Assembly: GCA_009841265.1 (NCBI GenBank)
Contig: VXMB01000009.1
Coordinates: forward strand, 975,911 to 1,039,910
DNA from: Gemmatimonadota bacterium
GTDB lineage: Bacteria; JAAXHH01
Length of the DNA stretch: 64,000 bases
Direction of reading: 5' to 3'
Shown: positions 61,297 through 64,000 of the stretch, in pieces
Layout: every line of letters starts with the position of its first letter
Position numbering within the stretch: position 1 is the first letter of the stretch
The notes under the pieces: model-generated
Told to the model about the DNA's origin: nothing
Seen by the model: the letters and a program-made list of their open reading frames with translations, nothing else
Databases searched by the model: none
Position numbers and translations under genes: made by a program

Positions 61297-62448
61297 ATGA
61301 CCCCGAAAATCACTAAAATCGAAACCGTTGTTTTTCAGTACACCGTCGAAAACATGGGCGTGGACTATAACGGATTTAACCTGGTGTACGAGAAAGGCGC
61401 CACGCGCAAGCTCGGCGGTGGCCTGTTGCGGATACACACCAACCTGGGGATCGTCGGCGAATACCTGGGCGGTCCCTCGCCGTCGGGACCGGCGGTCCAG
61501 TACCTGCTGGGCAGCAATCCTTTCGAACGGGAAAAGACCTACAATGATCTGAAGCGCGGGCTGCGGCACACTGACCGCACCCAGATCGGCGCGGTGGACG
61601 TGGCGTTGTGGGACTTCGCGGGCAAGTACTACAACGCGCCCGTCTACCAGTTGCTGGGCGGTTACAGGACCTCCCTGCCGGCTTACGCGAGCACGTACCA
61701 CGGCGACGAAAACGGTGGGCTGCATACGCCCGAGGCCTTCGCGGACTTCGCCGAACAGTGCCGGGACCTGGGATACCGCGCCTTCAAGATCCATGGCTGG
61801 GGCAACGCCCCCATCGAGCGCGAGGTCGCCAACGTGAAAGTCACGGGAAAGCGCGTGGGAGACGGCATGGACCTCATGATCGATCCCGCCTGCGAATACA
61901 ATACCTGGGCGGACGCGCTCAAGGTGGGCCGGGCCTGCGACGAAGCCGGATTCTTCTGGCTGGAGGATCCCTACAAGGACGGCGGCGTGTCCATATTCGG
62001 CCACAAGAAGCTGCGGGAACACATCACCACGCCGATTCTGCAGACCGAGCATATCTTCGGCCTGGAGCAGCACGTCGATTTCGTCGTCAACGGGGGAACG
62101 GACTTCGTGCGGTCCGGAGTCTACGAGGACGGCGGCATCACCGGCGTGATGAAGATCGCCCACGCGGCCGAGGGACTCGGGCTGGACATGGAACTCCACG
62201 GCGGCGGCCTCGCACACCGCCATATCATGGCATCCGTCCGGAACAGCAACTACTACGAACTGGGGCTCGTGCATCCCGGGATTAAGAAGACCAAGCCGCA
62301 CGTTTACGCGCCCGAATTCACCGATGAGCTCGAGAACATCGATGAACACGGATGCGTTCCCGTCCCCCAGGGTCCGGGTCTGGGCGCCGAGATCGATCGG
62401 GACTACATCGAGGCGCATCGGGTGAACACGATCGTGCACGAGGCGTAG
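61297..62448 (+). CDS. Enolase-superfamily enzyme (mandelate racemase-like), copy 2
   Basis: This 383-residue protein has the enolase-superfamily layout, with metal ligands in LMIDPACEYN (Asp), FFWLEDPYK (Glu) and LQTEHIFG (Glu), and a catalytic histidine in MELHGGG. The K/R-x-K-type base motif reads AFKIHGWG, so it is K-x-H. This matches acid-sugar dehydratases of the mandelate racemase subgroup, such as galactonate dehydratase. It is unrelated in detail to the enzyme at 13452-14909. No obvious partner gene other than the dioxygenases; GGGAGG lies upstream of the ATG. Confidence 0.84.
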   Translation: MTPKITKIETVVFQYTVENMGVDYNGFNLVYEKGATRKLGGGLLRIHTNLGIVGEYLGGPSPSGPAVQYLLGSNPFEREKTYNDLKRGLRHTDRTQIGAVDVALWDFAGKYYNAPVYQLLGGYRTSLPAYASTYHGDENGGLHTPEAFADFAEQCRDLGYRAFKIHGWGNAPIEREVANVKVTGKRVGDGMDLMIDPACEYNTWADALKVGRACDEAGFFWLEDPYKDGGVSIFGHKKLREHITTPILQTEHIFGLEQHVDFVVNGGTDFVRSGVYEDGGITGVMKIAHAAEGLGLDMELHGGGLAHRHIMASVRNSNYYELGLVHPGIKKTKPHVYAPEFTDELENIDEHGCVPVPQGPGLGAEIDRDYIEAHRVNTIVHEA

Positions 62449-62491
62449 ACGGACAGGAGGAGTGATCGCGCCCGCGTCTACGCAACCGCTT

Positions 62492-63328
62492 CTACGCGCT
62501 TGCCAGCATTTCTCGTACCCGCTTGACGACCTGTTTCTCGTCGCGGGTCATTTTCTCCAACTCGTACATGTCGTCCGAGAGCTTCCCGCGGTGCTCCTCC
62601 AGTGGATACAGGTGGGGCAGGTCGAAGAACCAGCTAAAGACGTACCGCTGGAAGATGTTCAGGCGGGGATAGTCCCGGGTCCACGGACTGGCGTTGTGCA
62701 ACAGACGGGTAGAGAAGATGATGACGTCCCCCGCCTTCATGGGGATCGTAATCGAAGTGGGAGGATCGTGCTCGACGGGTAGACCTTCCGGCTCGGGAAT
62801 CGTGGATTTATGGCTGCCGGGGACCAGGCAGAATCCCGTGCCGGGCGGCACGTCGGCCAGGGCGACCCAGGTGGCCAGGTGGCTGCAGTAGATCTCGCCG
62901 TCCGCCACCTGGAAATCGTTGTTGGGATTGCGGAATCCGTGGGTGACCTTGACCCCGTCGTCATCCCGGTGAAAGCGCAGTTCTTCCGGGCCCTTGACCA
63001 TGTGGGTGAATACGCAGTGCATCAGGCGGGGACAACCCCAGGTCAACCCGGCTACCACGCGGATGATCTCCGGGTTCATGTTGAGCCGCTGGAACACCTC
63101 GTGGCCGTAGTGGATATGGCCGATATGGGTCTTGTTCGGCTCCTGGCGCCCCCGCTTGAGTGGAGCGGGAATGTCCTTCTCGTCCGCGGTCAGCCAGCCG
63201 TCCAGGACCGGGCGCATCTCGGACAGGTCGGCGTCCGGAACGACGCCAGGCAGCAGCAGGTAGCCCTGCAGCTCGAAATGCCACTTCTCTTCCGGTGTCA
63301 GGAAAGGCACCGGGGTCTGTGTCGTCAT
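62492..63328 (-). CDS. PhyH-family dioxygenase, copy 3
   Basis: This 278-residue protein (ATG at 63328, overlapping the kelch-like stop by ATGA; an ATG at 63346 is also possible) has the iron motif in LRFHRDDDG and the distal histidine in TRLLHNASPW with a following arginine. It carries an insertion in the region FRNPNNDFQVADGEI not seen in copies 1 and 2. A PhyH gene coupled to a kelch-repeat gene suggests a combined unit. Confidence 0.85.
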   Translation of the reverse strand: MTTQTPVPFLTPEEKWHFELQGYLLLPGVVPDADLSEMRPVLDGWLTADEKDIPAPLKRGRQEPNKTHIGHIHYGHEVFQRLNMNPEIIRVVAGLTWGCPRLMHCVFTHMVKGPEELRFHRDDDGVKVTHGFRNPNNDFQVADGEIYCSHLATWVALADVPPGTGFCLVPGSHKSTIPEPEGLPVEHDPPTSITIPMKAGDVIIFSTRLLHNASPWTRDYPRLNIFQRYVFSWFFDLPHLYPLEEHRGKLSDDMYELEKMTRDEKQVVKRVREMLASA

Positions 63329-64000
63329 ACCCGTTCCAGTCTCCATACGTCCGACCCCATGTGACTGCCCGCGACGACCCAGAGCGCATCGCGGTACACG
63401 AAGACACTGGCCGCGTGCCGGGCCGGCCAGGGCGTGTCCGGTACTTCGAACCAGTCTGTGCCGTCGGACGAGTACCAGACGTCATTCAGGTTAACGCCGT
63501 TCCAGCCCGCCAACACCCACATCCGGCCGTCGAACACGGCGGTCCCATGATACTGCCGCGGCGACCAGGGTGCGTTACGGCTGTGGCACGCCCAGTGGAC
63601 GCCGTCGGACGTACTCCACACATCATTGTGAAACGTCCGATCGGGCGTGTCCGGCGTTTCGTACGTACCGCCGCCGAGTACCCAGAATCGACCTCGATGC
63701 ACGACGCTTCCGCCCACCATCCCGCGGGGCGCCCACCTGGGCTTGTTCGACTCTAGCCTCGTCCAATCTGATCCGTCCGCCGAGACCCACACGTCATCGT
63801 AGAAACGGTCCTTGCCACCGGCTAAACCGGGCATGGTCTGGCCGCCCCAAACCCAGAGTCTGTCCATCCAGGCCGCTGCGCCGTGCAGCACGCGGGGCGA
63901 CCAAGGGGCTTCTTCGAGCACGCAGTGCCAGTCCCGACCGTTGGCCGACGACCAGACATCGCCCTGGTGATACCCCTGGTTGGCGTCGCCGCCGATCAGC
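63325..64000 (-). CDS. Kelch-repeat-like protein (5' end outside window)
   Basis: The frame is open to the window edge, so only the C-terminal 225 residues are seen. It is made of about 50-residue repeats with a pattern such as PRQYHGTAVFDGRMWVLAGWNG and LNDVWYSSDGTDW, which resembles kelch or galactose-oxidase beta-propellers (one blade per repeat, GG pair and W-S-S-x-D-G-x-x-W ending). Such repeats serve as binding or catalytic platforms. It is coupled to the PhyH gene that follows (ATGA overlap). Function is not known. Confidence 0.8.
   Translation of the reverse strand, partial: LIGGDANQGYHQGDVWSSANGRDWHCVLEEAPWSPRVLHGAAAWMDRLWVWGGQTMPGLAGGKDRFYDDVWVSADGSDWTRLESNKPRWAPRGMVGGSVVHRGRFWVLGGGTYETPDTPDRTFHNDVWSTSDGVHWACHSRNAPWSPRQYHGTAVFDGRMWVLAGWNGVNLNDVWYSSDGTDWFEVPDTPWPARHAASVFVYRDALWVVAGSHMGSDVWRLERV

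Overview
The window is a GC-rich, gene-dense bacterial chromosome segment with about 62 protein genes and one tRNA. The lineage cannot be fixed from sequence alone. The mix of a Gram-negative-type OmpA-domain protein, TRAP permeases, three phytanoyl-CoA dioxygenase-like genes and several oxidoreductases of unknown substrate resembles uncultured FCB-type or marine/soil lineages such as Latescibacterota, Gemmatimonadota or Poribacteria. This is an impression, not a placement.

Layout: (1) 1-3183 (+) is the branched-chain amino-acid block ilvC (5' cut by the window edge), leuA, leuB, closed by a bidirectional terminator. (2) 7128-3278 (-) is one operon, rrf2 - cysK - ubiquitin-like sulfur carrier - thrB - CoA-transferase, with a near-consensus promoter and an Rrf2-type palindrome at its start. 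(3) 12692-7244 (-) holds an MDR dehydrogenase, a lipoprotein with a damaged haem motif, a second sulfur-carrier-like gene, an OmpA-domain periplasmic protein, a RraA-like protein and formiminotransferase. (4) 12693-13451 is a long, AT-rich non-coding stretch with two arrays of a TTGTACAA-like palindrome spaced about 20.5 bp apart. It is the most unusual object in the window. (5) 13452-17098 contains an enolase-superfamily enzyme, an alpha/beta hydrolase, a small membrane protein and dut.

(6) 27140-17106 (-) is the core information-processing operon rimP - nusA - ylxQ - infB - DUF503 - rbfA - ribF - rpsO - pnp - M16 peptidase, running on into dut; truB and ylxR are missing from their usual places. 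(7) 27387-28300 has a short serine-recombinase-like gene and tRNA-Arg(CCG). (8) 34872-28353 (-) has HNH nuclease - scpA - scpB - rluB-like - rpsA - mtaB. (9) 35197-44502 (mostly +) has mazG, two sugar-acid-type dehydrogenases, a ferritin-like protein, a GDPD phosphodiesterase, an ABC exporter pair with a convergent TesA-like esterase, and SanA. (10) 44662-49617 (+) is kynureninase - iron ADH - epimerase - gamma-glutamyltransferase. (11) 51521-49621 (-) is a TRAP permease pair without a binding protein. (12) 51933-64000 is an accessory catabolic region with a DUF362 protein, an MDR dehydrogenase, three PhyH-family genes, two tandem SLC23-type permeases with an extra cytosolic domain, an amidohydrolase, a second enolase-superfamily enzyme and a kelch-like gene cut by the window edge.

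The core operons look conventional, with clear ribosome-binding sites and many ATGA or TGATG couplings. The regulatory signals that stand out are the Rrf2 box, intrinsic-terminator-like leaders in front of rimP and rpsA, and the phased GTAC array. Several genes carry in-frame short tandem repeats in linkers or tails (M16 peptidase, rbfA, rpsA, the epimerase, the esterase signal peptide).
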